A stretch of DNA of 55,008 bases from Pseudomonadota bacterium. Its GTDB lineage: Bacteria > Pseudomonadota > Alphaproteobacteria > RF32 > CAG-239. The translations under genes and the position numbers were made by a program. Where the stretch lies: NCBI GenBank assembly GCA_018362935.1, contig JAHALQ010000010.1:1-55008 (forward strand). The letters are read 5' to 3'. Shown one piece after another: positions 1 to 9,119 of the stretch. Every line of letters begins with the position of its first letter. Within the stretch, counting starts at the first letter, position 1. Under the pieces are notes generated by a model. That model was given only the letters and a program-made list of their open reading frames with translations. It was not told the DNA's origin and did not search any database.

Positions 1-1
1 A

Positions 2-295
2 TGCAACCCGTGCCCGAATTTGGGCAAATACACGGCGGCGCAGTGTACAAACATGGGTGCGACAACATCAGCCTCTAATCTGGAAGCCTGCTCGGAGAAA
101 TATACCTGCTGCACCGGAACATCCGGCAGCTGCCCGGCTGGCAATGTCTGCGACACTTCCGGAAAAGTTTGTTCCGGGCAGTATGTGTCAAATGGTTGCC
201 AAGTTGGCAAATACAGCATGACGGCTTGTTATATTTCGGGCGGTGTCAATTACGGGCCGCCGTCGATGTGGACAGCTGCCAATATGGGATTGTAA
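2..295 (+). CDS. Cysteine-rich protein, 3' part of a gene cut by the window edge
   Basis: The reading frame is open to the left edge, so the gene begins outside the window; the TTG at position 20 is not a convincing start. The visible 97 residues hold 13 cysteines spaced roughly every 5 to 10 residues, with Gly/Ser/Thr-rich linkers, as in disulfide-bonded extracellular proteins. The next gene, 22 bases downstream on the same strand, is also cysteine-rich and has a signal peptide, so both are probably surface or secreted products of one transcript. No domain family is recognised and no function is proposed. Confidence 0.6.
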   Translation, partial: CNPCPNLGKYTAAQCTNMGATTSASNLEACSEKYTCCTGTSGSCPAGNVCDTSGKVCSGQYVSNGCQVGKYSMTACYISGGVNYGPPSMWTAANMGL

Positions 296-317
296 CGCTT
301 AAGCAAGGAGAAAAACA

Positions 318-1292
318 ATGGTAAATTACAAGTATATTCTGGCAGCGGGAACGGCGGTATTGCTGCCGATAAGCGTTGCGGCCGACACCTGCTCTACCCT
401 GCCGAGCTGCGCATCAATCGGCTTTACTTACTCGGCGGCTGACTGCGGCAAACTGAAAAAACTCAAATGCCCGTTCGGCGACGCTTATTTCTGCTCGGGC
501 AACAACTGCAAATCGGTCAGTGTCAGCAGTACCGAAAAATGCACCAAATACTGCGAAGAAGACAAAAACGTCTGCGTCGAAAAACGTCCGATGACCTGTT
601 CCGAACTGCTGTCAGCCAATAATTGTCAACGATACAACAACGGCTCAACCATTTCCGGCACAATCAGCCGCGATATCTGCCTGTTCGGCACGGTTAAACA
701 ATCAACAGGCTACGGCTCTTCTCTGACTTTTACGCAGATGACAGCTTATGATGCCGGAAAACGCTGGCCGGTCTGCGAAAGCGAAATGACCGGGCGTGCC
801 AAACTTGATTTGAATTATGCCTCAATCACTAATTATGCAACATTTTATACAGATTTGGATCTCGACAGCATTACTTACAGTCCGCAAGGAAGTTCCCAAA
901 ACTGGTCAGCAAGTTTTTACGGCAATACAAGAATACGTGTAACTTGGCAGGGCTCGACAGTATGGAGCGGCTCTCTGAACCTCAATTTCTTGGGAAATTA
1001 CTCGACAGGAACCAAAACCAAAAACAAGGTTGTTATCGGCTGCGTGCCGGTCGGCGACCGTGGGCGTCCGTCCGAATGCAATGTTAATATCAACACATCT
1101 TATGCCGATGTGACGTATTGCGGGATGATTGACAACAGTTATTCTTCTGGCATGTGCGGTTCCGGAGGATATGATTCCACTTGTTACGGCGAAAATAAAA
1201 TTACGTGCAACGGCGGATACGACCCCAGCGGTGACTATAGCACCTGTCAGGAAGAAAATTCCTGGGGCTACTGCGACACTTACTGGAATTAG
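318..1292 (+). CDS. Secreted cysteine-rich protein, unknown function
   Basis: 324 residues. The N-terminus is a clear Sec signal peptide (basic MVNYK, hydrophobic stretch to about residue 20, cleavage after SVAA). The mature part begins with a cysteine-rich region (about residues 24-125) containing CSTLPSC, CGKLKKLKC and CEEDKNVC. A Ser/Thr/Tyr/Asn-rich middle, which looks like a beta-sheet fold, follows to about residue 240. A second cysteine cluster (CGMIDN, CGSGGYDSTCYG) lies at the C-terminus. The start is supported by AAGGAG upstream of the ATG. It is probably cotranscribed with the partial cysteine-rich gene upstream and ends at a strong terminator. Export is well supported; the biological role is unknown. 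Confidence 0.75.
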   Translation: MVNYKYILAAGTAVLLPISVAADTCSTLPSCASIGFTYSAADCGKLKKLKCPFGDAYFCSGNNCKSVSVSSTEKCTKYCEEDKNVCVEKRPMTCSELLSANNCQRYNNGSTISGTISRDICLFGTVKQSTGYGSSLTFTQMTAYDAGKRWPVCESEMTGRAKLDLNYASITNYATFYTDLDLDSITYSPQGSSQNWSASFYGNTRIRVTWQGSTVWSGSLNLNFLGNYSTGTKTKNKVVIGCVPVGDRGRPSECNVNINTSYADVTYCGMIDNSYSSGMCGSGGYDSTCYGENKITCNGGYDPSGDYSTCQEENSWGYCDTYWN

Positions 1293-1310
1293 AAAGTCCC
1301 GTTTTATGAA

Positions 1311-1338
1311 ACTCCCGGAAATTTTCCGGGAGTTTTTT
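1311..1338. terminator. Bidirectional rho-independent terminator
   Basis: An 11-bp perfect palindromic stem (ACTCCCGGAAA / TTTCCGGGAGT) is followed by a T-run on the + strand. It lies between the convergent stop codons of the secreted cysteine-rich gene and the MobA-like gene, so it can end the + transcript and probably serves the - transcript too. Confidence 0.85.
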
Positions 1339-2983
1339 ATTTTTCATCTTTGGCGGCAACGGCTTCGACATCGGAGGGGAAAGTTACGTCAAGCAATTTG
1401 TTTTTGTCTTTTATTTCCACCAGAACCGTGTAATCCGAATGTTCCATAAAAACCGGACGCTGCTGCGCGTTTTCCGGCACAATGTCGGCTTTGTCATACA
1501 AATCCCGGCTCCAAATGACAGGATTGGACTTGACGCCGCCGTTGGCAAACATAACCACCTGTTTTTCGACATCCGGTTTGAATTTGGCAATCAGTTTGTT
1601 CAAATCCGCCGCCGTCAAATTGGGCATGTCTGCCGGAATTATCATCACGCCGCCGCAAAAATTGGGAACAGATTTCAGACCGAGTTCAATTGAGGTGCGA
1701 ACGCCGGCATGGTATGCCGGATTGTAAACGACATTGACATCAACCTCATCAAGAAAGGGCTGCATTTCGGCGTCATGATATCCGGTAACGACAAAAACCG
1801 GGCTGGCATCGGAACCGATTGCCGCATTAACCGCTTTCATAAACAACGGTACGCCGCCGCCGATATCGACCATAAGCTTGTTACGGCCGGCGCGGCGCCC
1901 CTGCCCGGCGGCCAAAACCACCGCGGCGATATTGGCTTTTTTGCCGGACGGCCCAAAGTTCTTGGGCATTATCAACGTCCGCTGTTCTTCGTCGGCCAGC
2001 ACGCCCGTTTCGGCCAAAGGCGGAACCGGCAGATGAAGATAATCCTGTGCCTGAAGTTTTTCTGAAAAAATCACCTGTTTTATCATTTGGTTGAGAAGCG
2101 GCGAATCTGCCCTGTCATAATTATACGGCAAAACGATTATCTTGGCACTGCGTTTCTGGGCGGCCATAAAATCCGGCGCTGACAAAACCGGAAGCTGGCG
2201 GCAGGCAACCTCGTCAACAATTTTGTTCAGCGCTTCCGGCACAACATCATTTCCGCCTGAGGCCGGCAATGCCGGTATTACAAAATTCACTTCATGGCCG
2301 GCGCGTATTGATTTTTCTATCTCGTCGGCAACGGTTTCAACCGCATAACCGGCATGGTATTCCGCGTCGAAATCAAGCCCTAGGCCGTTGGCAGCGGTCA
2401 CAAGCTTTTTGACGACTTCCGTAAAATGCGCGGTTTCCGCAGCATCATCCAGAAGCTCGGCATATATCAGCGCAGCACGGCGCGGTTCAGGCCTGACAAT
2501 CTGTATCAGCGAGCTGTTGCCTGAAAGTTTAAACAAAATATCGTCAATTTCAGACTGCGCGATAACCGGCTGGCGCACTTCCAGTTCGGCAATTATCTGG
2601 TTCGGCGACACCAGGCTGAAAGGTTCGAGCGTATTTAAAATAATTCCCTGATGCAGGCGGTTGAACTTGGACAAACGTTCGGCCGGGGTCATTAAAACCC
2701 CTTCGCTCAAAGCGACAATGCGGCAATATCCGCCCGGGCTGACGCTGAACGCGGTGTCCGCCCCGCAAATTTTGGCCGCGACCATTCCGGCCGCAGTCGG
2801 CGCATCAATATCAAAATCATCCATAACCATGCCGAAAACCCGGCGGATGCCGTACATTTTGAAAATGATAATATCTTCGGGCGTCAATGCGTGCCCTTTG
2901 AGGAAAACCTGATCGCCCAGCCGGATGTCGGCAACAAGACGGACGCCCTCGGCGGCATTGATGTTAAATTCCTGACTCTGCAT
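1337..2983 (-). CDS. Molybdopterin-binding / NTP-transferase fusion (MobA-like)
   Basis: 548 residues. The C-terminal third (from about residue 352) is a nucleotidyltransferase of the MobA/MocA type, with AAGQGRRAGRNK at the nucleotide loop and a metal-binding IIPADMP segment. The first about 330 residues resemble the molybdopterin-binding region of MoeA-like proteins. This architecture is known in alphaproteobacteria as a molybdopterin-binding/glycosyltransferase family 2 protein. Enzymes of this kind attach CMP or GMP to molybdenum cofactor for enzymes of the xanthine dehydrogenase or DMSO reductase families; which nucleotide is used here cannot be read from the sequence. No other cofactor genes or molybdoenzymes are nearby. 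The gene stands alone between terminators at 1311 and 3036. Confidence 0.8.
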   Translation of the reverse strand: MQSQEFNINAAEGVRLVADIRLGDQVFLKGHALTPEDIIIFKMYGIRRVFGMVMDDFDIDAPTAAGMVAAKICGADTAFSVSPGGYCRIVALSEGVLMTPAERLSKFNRLHQGIILNTLEPFSLVSPNQIIAELEVRQPVIAQSEIDDILFKLSGNSSLIQIVRPEPRRAALIYAELLDDAAETAHFTEVVKKLVTAANGLGLDFDAEYHAGYAVETVADEIEKSIRAGHEVNFVIPALPASGGNDVVPEALNKIVDEVACRQLPVLSAPDFMAAQKRSAKIIVLPYNYDRADSPLLNQMIKQVIFSEKLQAQDYLHLPVPPLAETGVLADEEQRTLIMPKNFGPSGKKANIAAVVLAAGQGRRAGRNKLMVDIGGGVPLFMKAVNAAIGSDASPVFVVTGYHDAEMQPFLDEVDVNVVYNPAYHAGVRTSIELGLKSVPNFCGGVMIIPADMPNLTAADLNKLIAKFKPDVEKQVVMFANGGVKSNPVIWSRDLYDKADIVPENAQQRPVFMEHSDYTVLVEIKDKNKLLDVTFPSDVEAVAAKDEK

Positions 2984-3035
2984 AATTTGATGATACCTGT
3001 TGTTGTTTGCTGTTTACATAACTCTACCAACATAT

Positions 3036-3065
3036 AAAAAAAAGGGAAAGAAAAATCTTTCCCTT
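3036..3065 (-). terminator. Rho-independent terminator
   Basis: A 9-bp stem AAGGGAAAG / CTTTCCCTT with a short A/T loop is followed on the - strand by a run of T (the A-run at 3036-3041 on +). It ends the transcript of the small lipoprotein-like gene just upstream on the - strand and separates it from the MobA-like gene. Confidence 0.85.
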
Positions 3066-3084
3066 ATAAAACTCGTTTTTGTTA

Positions 3085-3519
3085 TCAGAAAGTATAGCGG
3101 CCGACAATCAGGCCGTTTTCTAATAACCGTCCGTAAGTCGCGGTGCGCGTAACCTCGACAACAAAAACTTTTTTCTTGCCGCCGACGGTTGCCGGCCATT
3201 CGTGCTTGGCGCCGTAGTCACTCTTGCTGATGACGGTGGTATTGCCGCCAAAAGTGACATAGACGTCCGTAAACGTGCTTTTCGCAACCAGCCAGCCGGT
3301 GTTGACTTCGAAAACGGTCTGGGTGTATTGCGATTTTGTAACCAATGCGCCGGAATTACGTTCGTGGCGGGAGGATATGTCATGCCCTCCGGCCCGGTAT
3401 TCCGCTTCTTGCCGGCTGTCACCCAAACGGTAGACATGGCCGACCTTATAAAGCTGCCGCGAACAGGAGCACAGGCTCGTGAGCAGCAGCATGCCGAAAA
3501 TGATTTTAATCTTTTTCAT
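3085..3519 (-). CDS. Small exported protein, probable lipoprotein
   Basis: 144 residues. The N-terminus is MKKIKIIFGMLLLTSLCSC, a short signal peptide ending in two closely spaced cysteines. LCSC could act as a non-ideal lipobox (the Cys at -2 is unusual), so lipid anchoring is likely but not certain. The mature region is polar and rich in Thr, Val and Tyr, with beta-strand character, and ends in an aromatic residue (RYTF). It follows the 123-aa membrane protein gene on the same strand after 12 bases, so the two are probably one operon ending at the terminator at 3036. No family recognised. Confidence 0.6.
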   Translation of the reverse strand: MKKIKIIFGMLLLTSLCSCSRQLYKVGHVYRLGDSRQEAEYRAGGHDISSRHERNSGALVTKSQYTQTVFEVNTGWLVAKSTFTDVYVTFGGNTTVISKSDYGAKHEWPATVGGKKKVFVVEVTRTATYGRLLENGLIVGRYTF

Positions 3520-3531
3520 TTTATTTTAATT

Positions 3532-3903
3532 TTAAGATTTGACATCTCTTTTTAAGACATAGTTCAGCCCCAGAACAAATAAGCCCAGGATACCAAACAC
3601 TGTGGCTATGGCAAAAAAGTTCCAGCCATTCATCCGGATATGCATTATATCCACGTAATGTTCGCGGATATACGGGTTCAGAATAGCATCAAGCTGTTCT
3701 TTCGCTGAAAAATACCCCGAACAGCGGCTGAAAAGAATATCATCCAATGTGTTCGCTTCATAATTGGCTTTTATCTCCGGATAATTTTTCGCCAGATAGC
3801 TGTCAAGTTCTGATTCCAGGCGATTAAGGCTGTTTTTCTGACTTATGCCCAAACCGGCCGCAATGAGCGCCACGGCTAAGAAAAGATAAATAACTATTTT
3901 CAT
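3532..3903 (-). CDS. Small two-helix membrane protein, unknown
   Basis: 123 residues. A hydrophobic N-terminal helix (about 3-21) may be a signal anchor. A polar middle (about 25-88) contains the only cysteine, and a second transmembrane helix (about 93-115) precedes a basic tail (KRDVKS). The polar part is therefore probably periplasmic. It is the first gene of a likely two-gene unit with the exported protein at 3085. No domain is recognised and I give no function. Confidence 0.55.
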   Translation of the reverse strand: MKIVIYLFLAVALIAAGLGISQKNSLNRLESELDSYLAKNYPEIKANYEANTLDDILFSRCSGYFSAKEQLDAILNPYIREHYVDIMHIRMNGWNFFAIATVFGILGLFVLGLNYVLKRDVKS

Positions 3904-4070
3904 TTTCGCAGGTTTTTAATTGTTTGTAAGTAATTTTATTTGATAAAGTCACACTAGCATATTTAGACAAAATTGTCCAGATATATCTGCAAATGCAATA
4001 AAATTGATGACTTTTGCAAAATATTCGGTTATATTGCCGGACAATACGCTTAATAACAAACGAGATGAGA

Positions 4071-4712
4071 ATGAAAAAAATCATACCCGTGACCGAAGCC
4101 GCAAAGCTGATTAAGGAAAACTCATCGCTGATGATCGGCGGTTTCCTGCGCTGCGGATCCCCGGTCAAAATTATTGATGAGCTGGTTAAAAACAAAACCG
4201 GCGGCCTGACGCTGATTGCCAATGACACCTCGTATCCCGAACATGACCGCGGCCGTTTGGTTGTCAATAAACTTGTAAAAAAAGCCATTGTCACCCACAT
4301 CGGCACCAACCCGGAAACCGGACGCCAGATGAATGCCGGCGAGATTGAAATCGAACTCGTGCCGATGGGTACGCTGGTGGAAAGAATCCGTTCGGCCGGC
4401 GCCGGGCTGGGAGGCGTTTTGACTCCGACGGGAAGCGGCACGGTTGTCGAAGAAGGCAAAACAACAATTGAAGTCGACGGCAAACAATATCTGCTTGAAA
4501 AACCGCTTAAAGCAGACTATGCCGTCATTTATGCAAGCAAAGCCGACAAGTTCGGCAACGCCTTTCTGGACGGAACAACCCGCAATTTTAACACGGTTAT
4601 GGCCACCGCCGCCCAAACCGTCATTCTGGAAACCGAAGAACTCTCGGATGAGCCGCTGAATCCGGCGGAAGTTACAATTCCGGGAATTTTTATCGACTAC
4701 ATTGCCGTATAG
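4071..4712 (+). CDS. atoD: 3-oxoacid/acetoacetate CoA-transferase, subunit A
   Basis: 213 residues from MKKIIPVTEA; ATG 4065 is also possible, while the longer frame from 4014 lacks family similarity at its N-terminus. The protein belongs to the alpha subunit of the two-subunit CoA-transferases (AtoD/ScoA family): MIGGFLRCGSP near residue 25 matches the conserved glycine-rich CoA-binding loop, and GTNPETGRQM and GAGLGGVLTPTGSGT follow in order. The partner subunit begins 9 bases after the stop, so this is one operon. The enzyme moves CoA between acetoacetyl-, acetyl- or butyryl-CoA and free acids; the preferred acid cannot be read from the sequence. A fermentative or ketone-body role is plausible. 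Confidence 0.88.
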   Translation: MKKIIPVTEAAKLIKENSSLMIGGFLRCGSPVKIIDELVKNKTGGLTLIANDTSYPEHDRGRLVVNKLVKKAIVTHIGTNPETGRQMNAGEIEIELVPMGTLVERIRSAGAGLGGVLTPTGSGTVVEEGKTTIEVDGKQYLLEKPLKADYAVIYASKADKFGNAFLDGTTRNFNTVMATAAQTVILETEELSDEPLNPAEVTIPGIFIDYIAV

Positions 4713-4721
4713 GAGCCGAAC

Positions 4722-5387
4722 ATGAACCTTTCCAAAGACCAATGCCGCGAAATTATTGCCCGCCGCGTCGCCCAGGAACTTAAAGAAGGCGACGTTATCA
4801 CGCTGGGAATCGGCCTGCCCACCGAAGTCGCCAACTATATTCCGCATGATATCCACGTGATTATCCAGTCCGAAAACGGAATGGTCGGCGTCGGCCATCG
4901 TGATTTAAGCGCACCGGAAAACCCCAAAATTACAAATGCCGGAGGCCTTGCCGTTACCACCCGGCCGGGCGCAGCTTTTTTTGATACGGCCATGTCGTTT
5001 ACAATTATCCGCGGCGGACACGTCGACGCCACGGTACTCGGCGCTTTGCAGGTCGACCAGCAGGGCAATCTGGCCAACTGGATGATACCCGGCGCGTTTG
5101 TCCCGGGCATGGGCGGCGCCATGGATTTGGTGGTCGGCGCCAAAAAGGTCATTATCGCCATGGAACACACCAACAAAGGCGAGCCACGGATTGTTAAAAA
5201 CTGCACAATCCCGCTGACGGCCAAGGGCGAAGTCGACCTTATCGTTACCGAACGCTGCGTGCTGGAAGTCACGCCTGACGGCCTGCTGCTTAAAGAAATC
5301 AACCCGCATTTTAGTCTGGAGGAAGTCCTCGCTTCAACCGGCGCCGACTTGATTATCCCCGACGAATTACGGCAGATAGCAGTCTAA
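4722..5387 (+). CDS. atoA: 3-oxoacid/acetoacetate CoA-transferase, subunit B
   Basis: 221 residues, normal length for the beta subunit. SENG near residue 50 contains the catalytic glutamate (E51) that forms the glutamyl-CoA thioester in this family. GIGLPTEVANYIP near 29-41 and the glycine-rich GAFVPGMGGAMDLV are also typical. It pairs with the subunit A gene directly upstream (AGGAG lies between them). It ends 10 bases before the convergent glycan gene, with no obvious terminator in between, so read-through antisense to that gene is possible. Confidence 0.9.
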   Translation: MNLSKDQCREIIARRVAQELKEGDVITLGIGLPTEVANYIPHDIHVIIQSENGMVGVGHRDLSAPENPKITNAGGLAVTTRPGAAFFDTAMSFTIIRGGHVDATVLGALQVDQQGNLANWMIPGAFVPGMGGAMDLVVGAKKVIIAMEHTNKGEPRIVKNCTIPLTAKGEVDLIVTERCVLEVTPDGLLLKEINPHFSLEEVLASTGADLIIPDELRQIAV

Positions 5388-5396
5388 AATTGCCAA

Positions 5397-8231
5397 TCAT
5401 TCCTGTTTATCGACTGCCTGCAAATATTCATCCGTATAAATATCCTTGAAAATTCCTTTCAGGCCAACCGGATTGACGGAAATAATTTCGGTGCAGGGAT
5501 AATACTGCCGGGCAAATGCTTTAAATTTCCGATACAGCGGAAGCAGCCGGTTCGGCACTAAAAAGTTTTTGCCTCTTCCGTCAAAATAGCCGGCGCAGGA
5601 AGTATCCGCCCCAACCAGATAAATTCGCCGCGGATTGGTCCATAAGGCAAACTGCAAAGCCGGAAAAACAACCGTCCCGCCACAGCCCAGCGACTGGGTC
5701 GACAAGTCGTAAGCAAATTCAGTCTGAAAATTCGGAATATTTTCCCAATCCGCGCGGTACGGATATGCCCCGGCATCCAGACGGAGGTCTTCCGGAATGG
5801 TGCGCTCGGGAAAAGTGTCTTCACAGGTCAGCCCGTAAAACTTGACGCAATCCAACGATTTTACTTTATTGATATATCCCGGCGTCGCGCCGCTGAAGTC
5901 CTGTATAAACAGATAATCCAACGGTGCCTTGCGGGCGGCAAAGGACTTATTGACACCGATATAAACGCAATTTTTCAGCGGTTTAAAATATTTCAGCGTC
6001 GGCCCGGAAGCCAGAATGACAATATCCTGCCCCCGATGTATGTTTTTGAAAGGCAGAAAAGTATTTTGGTGCATTACCATCGTTGAAAGCTTCTTTTCAA
6101 TCAGCCGGTTCATGAATATTTTTAAATCGTCAAACTGCTGCCGAATCAGCTCGTTGGTTCCCGGCGCGCTCTTTTTTGCCGCCGGCGGAAGGGGCGCCCA
6201 TTTTTTATAAATCGGGCGGGTAATGTTATGGGCTGAATCAGCGCAAACCTTTATGCTGCCAAGATATTTACGGTCATAGCCCGAGTTGCTGTCAAAAATC
6301 AGGTTTATCCAGTCGACGATAAAACTTTCCCGAGGTTCGACAACGCCGGCAAAATATTTATGAAAATAGCCGGCAAATGCGACGGACGCGTCCGAAATAT
6401 CATTATACCTTTCGGCTCTTTCCCGTTCTTCATCACTCACGTCAGGTTTATAAACGACCTGATTTTTTTCAATTTTGAGAACCGGGTATTCCGGCGCTGC
6501 CATGATGTATTCTATAATATCCCAGGTGGCAATGTGCTTATGGTTGCAATAGGCGCTGAAAGTCCTGATATCAAACTTGGCGGCATATTGCCGCGCGGAT
6601 TCAAGACATATCCAGAAAAATGACGATATTCTGCGCTGAGGCAAAGCGGCTTCCAAAAGTTTAAGCGCGGAAGCCGCACCGGTTATGGTGTCGACAATCG
6701 CAATATTTTTCCCGTTGATTTTCTGCCCTGCGATATAATTTTTATACTCCCTCTGGCTGCGCCGGCACAAGGCGGCAAATTTCTGGTAGTTGTTTATAAC
6801 ATATTCCCGGGCACCGTCTTCGCTGCGCAGAATATAAGACGCGCGGTTAATTTCAGGGGCGCGGTCCTTATAGGCGCTGATAAGCGCAAGCGTGCGGTTG
6901 TCCTGTATCGCGTCATCCAAAAAGCAGTTTATAAACAACTGGCGCGAAGCGTAAATATAATGCGATTTGATACTACGATGCCCGAACAAACGGAAGATTT
7001 TTTCCAATGTATAACCGTCACGCGCCACAAAAATAATGTCATCAATCTTTTTGCCTTTTATCTGCCGCTCAATCCACTGCAGATACCAGTAGCAGACCGG
7101 GCCTCCGTATTCAAAGCCAAAACGCCGCCAATAAGTTATTTCGCGGTTTTGGTGGTTGAAAATTGCCAAACTCATTAACAGCGCGGATGCCTCGAATGAC
7201 TTATCTTTTTCCCAAAAGCTTTTGGCCTTAATGTTGCGGTTGATGAACACATCAAAAACTTTGCGGTAATAAAATGCAGACATACCCAAGCTTACCGGCT
7301 TTTTATAATCGCAGAAAAGATTGTCGCCGATGTGCAGGACATCCTGCGGGTTTTCATCCAAATCTTTAATGATATGGCTGAACAGGCTTTTGCCTTTTCC
7401 TTTGCCGACGTCTGAAGAAACGTACAGCTTATCAAATCCTGTGAAGCCGTTTTTTCTGAGCATACGGTTTAAAAACTCAACAGGTAGATACATATCCGAA
7501 GCAATAATCACTTTTTTGCGCTGTTTCAGAGCATAGCGGAAAACTTGCAGCATTTCTTTATTGGGCTGCAAAACCTTTGCTTCCAGCGCCATTTCCTTTT
7601 CTTTGAGGAAGGAGCATTCCGGCGGCAGTTGTAAATAAATGTCGTCAATCGTAATATCTTCCCTGCCGCTATTGACTTTACGCGCCTCTTTTTCCGCCTT
7701 GATTCTTATTTCTTTAAAATTTTCTATTTTATTGAGCCGCCCGAGGTGCTCAAACAAATCAACCGGACGAACATAAGGACGCAGCAGCAAAGTATCGAAA
7801 ATATCAAAAGAAATGACCTTGTGTCTGTCAATCAGCGCTTTTAAGGCATTGATATCGTTATACCGGGCGGCCGAGTTGTCACAAGATATGTCCGGCGCGG
7901 CTTTTTCCTTCTCGTATTTGCCGACGAGTTCATAATGCACCAAAGGATTAATGCCTGCTTTATAAACGTCTATATGCCGGCGTAAGTATTCGTTGCCGTC
8001 AAACTGCGGAGTGCAGTCACGGTCTTCTTTCCAGCCGTGTTCCAGATAGTGCCAGACCGGATCGACGCCCGCATTTCTGACATCTTCATTATGCGCCAGA
8101 TACCAGCCGGCATCAAAGTAAGCCGATGCGGCAATTATCCCGTAATTTCTTTTTTGTTCAGTTTTTTTGAGTTTTTTGGCAGAAACCAAATGCAAAGCTG
8201 CCAATATTTTGTATAGCCTTAAACTTAACAT
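5397..8231 (-). CDS. Large surface-glycan protein: HAD domain plus DUF115-like C-terminus
   Basis: 944 residues in three parts. Residues about 30-110 contain two tandem motifs of the type Y-D-x-x-Y-L...G-x-x-P-x-x-H-Y, seen at the start of many glycan-assembly proteins. Residues about 138-340 form a HAD-like phosphohydrolase-type domain with FDIFDTL (142-148) and DNLFCDYKKP. The C-terminal about 230 residues resemble the DUF115/MptE-like domain found in flagellin- and glycan-modifying proteins (ASGPT, GVNKSF, VGADTS). It is the second gene of an operon with the RgpF-like gene, 9 bases apart. A role in building or decorating a cell-surface polysaccharide is inferred; substrates are unknown. 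The operon lies downstream of a candidate invertible promoter. Confidence 0.72.
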   Translation of the reverse strand: MLSLRLYKILAALHLVSAKKLKKTEQKRNYGIIAASAYFDAGWYLAHNEDVRNAGVDPVWHYLEHGWKEDRDCTPQFDGNEYLRRHIDVYKAGINPLVHYELVGKYEKEKAAPDISCDNSAARYNDINALKALIDRHKVISFDIFDTLLLRPYVRPVDLFEHLGRLNKIENFKEIRIKAEKEARKVNSGREDITIDDIYLQLPPECSFLKEKEMALEAKVLQPNKEMLQVFRYALKQRKKVIIASDMYLPVEFLNRMLRKNGFTGFDKLYVSSDVGKGKGKSLFSHIIKDLDENPQDVLHIGDNLFCDYKKPVSLGMSAFYYRKVFDVFINRNIKAKSFWEKDKSFEASALLMSLAIFNHQNREITYWRRFGFEYGGPVCYWYLQWIERQIKGKKIDDIIFVARDGYTLEKIFRLFGHRSIKSHYIYASRQLFINCFLDDAIQDNRTLALISAYKDRAPEINRASYILRSEDGAREYVINNYQKFAALCRRSQREYKNYIAGQKINGKNIAIVDTITGAASALKLLEAALPQRRISSFFWICLESARQYAAKFDIRTFSAYCNHKHIATWDIIEYIMAAPEYPVLKIEKNQVVYKPDVSDEERERAERYNDISDASVAFAGYFHKYFAGVVEPRESFIVDWINLIFDSNSGYDRKYLGSIKVCADSAHNITRPIYKKWAPLPPAAKKSAPGTNELIRQQFDDLKIFMNRLIEKKLSTMVMHQNTFLPFKNIHRGQDIVILASGPTLKYFKPLKNCVYIGVNKSFAARKAPLDYLFIQDFSGATPGYINKVKSLDCVKFYGLTCEDTFPERTIPEDLRLDAGAYPYRADWENIPNFQTEFAYDLSTQSLGCGGTVVFPALQFALWTNPRRIYLVGADTSCAGYFDGRGKNFLVPNRLLPLYRKFKAFARQYYPCTEIISVNPVGLKGIFKDIYTDEYLQAVDKQE

Positions 8232-8240
8232 GTTTTTCCT

Positions 8241-9107
8241 CTATATTATTTTTCGATGATAAACAGGTACTTTAAAAACCTTGATAATCAGATTGTTGCT
8301 GCGCGTAATTTTCCGGCGGCAGATAAAATTGCGAACATACTGCAATGTTCCCTGAAACTCAAATGGGCGATTGCGGTCAAAACCTTTTATTTTAAACCCT
8401 TCGGCAACCGTGACACAGCCGAAAACACGCTCAAGAACATGTGCCAGCGTGCCGTCCTTAACCGCTCCATCGGTGGGAGGAAAATCAGACAAAACATAAT
8501 TGTTTTTGATTTTTTGCAGCAGAACGCTGCGGATGATAAACATTGACCCGGCCACAAACGTTATTCTCTGCGGCGGCTTATAACCCAGGCGGGGCATAGC
8601 TTTCATTACTTCTGCCCGCACCTTCAGAGAACTGGCCGGATCAGAGCTAATCAAATATTTTGACCCAATCATTCCAAGATTGAGATTGTCCACGAAAGCT
8701 CTGATATTTTTGGCAAACAGCTTTTCAGAACCAAGCAGCGCTCCGAACAAAAGCTCAAACCAATATTCGCGGCTGATATAGCGTTTATTCAAAATTGTCA
8801 TGGTTCCGGGTTGATTATTCTTGGTATGGATTTTTAAAATCAAATCATAATTTCTCAGGTCAATCTTATGCAGAAAATATATAAACGGGCCGATATCATA
8901 GCCGCGGTTCTCTACCACAAGTATGACCGTATCGGGGTGGAATTCCTTAATTTTTCTGATTAACTCCGGATTGTCCCGGGTTATTGTCACATATAAACGA
9001 TAAGGATAGTCACCGATATTTTTAAGATAGCCCCGCACATTTTCCCACATCTCGAAATAATACAAATGCAGATGGACCGCCAGTGATAAATAATTCTTTT
9101 TTAACAT
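8241..9107 (-). CDS. RgpF-like (rhamnan synthesis protein F) glycosyltransferase
   Basis: 288 residues. The pattern HLHLYYFEMW, VENRGYDIGPF, LKIHTKNN and FVAGSMFIIR in order is characteristic of the rhamnan synthesis F family, which helps build rhamnose-rich surface polysaccharide. Domain order and length fit a single-domain member. It is the first gene of the two-gene glycan operon. The ATG lies only 12 bases from the inner arm of a 16-bp inverted repeat, and no good ribosome site is visible, so its leader begins inside the putative invertible segment. The dTDP-rhamnose genes at 39.2-42.4 kb could supply its sugar donor. Confidence 0.78.
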   Translation of the reverse strand: MLKKNYLSLAVHLHLYYFEMWENVRGYLKNIGDYPYRLYVTITRDNPELIRKIKEFHPDTVILVVENRGYDIGPFIYFLHKIDLRNYDLILKIHTKNNQPGTMTILNKRYISREYWFELLFGALLGSEKLFAKNIRAFVDNLNLGMIGSKYLISSDPASSLKVRAEVMKAMPRLGYKPPQRITFVAGSMFIIRSVLLQKIKNNYVLSDFPPTDGAVKDGTLAHVLERVFGCVTVAEGFKIKGFDRNRPFEFQGTLQYVRNFICRRKITRSNNLIIKVFKVPVYHRKII

Positions 9108-9119
9108 TTAGTCTTCTTC

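Noticed and set aside
4122..4898. A 258-codon frame opposite the CoA-transferase genes
   Set aside because: Antisense to two complete family members and bridges their boundary.
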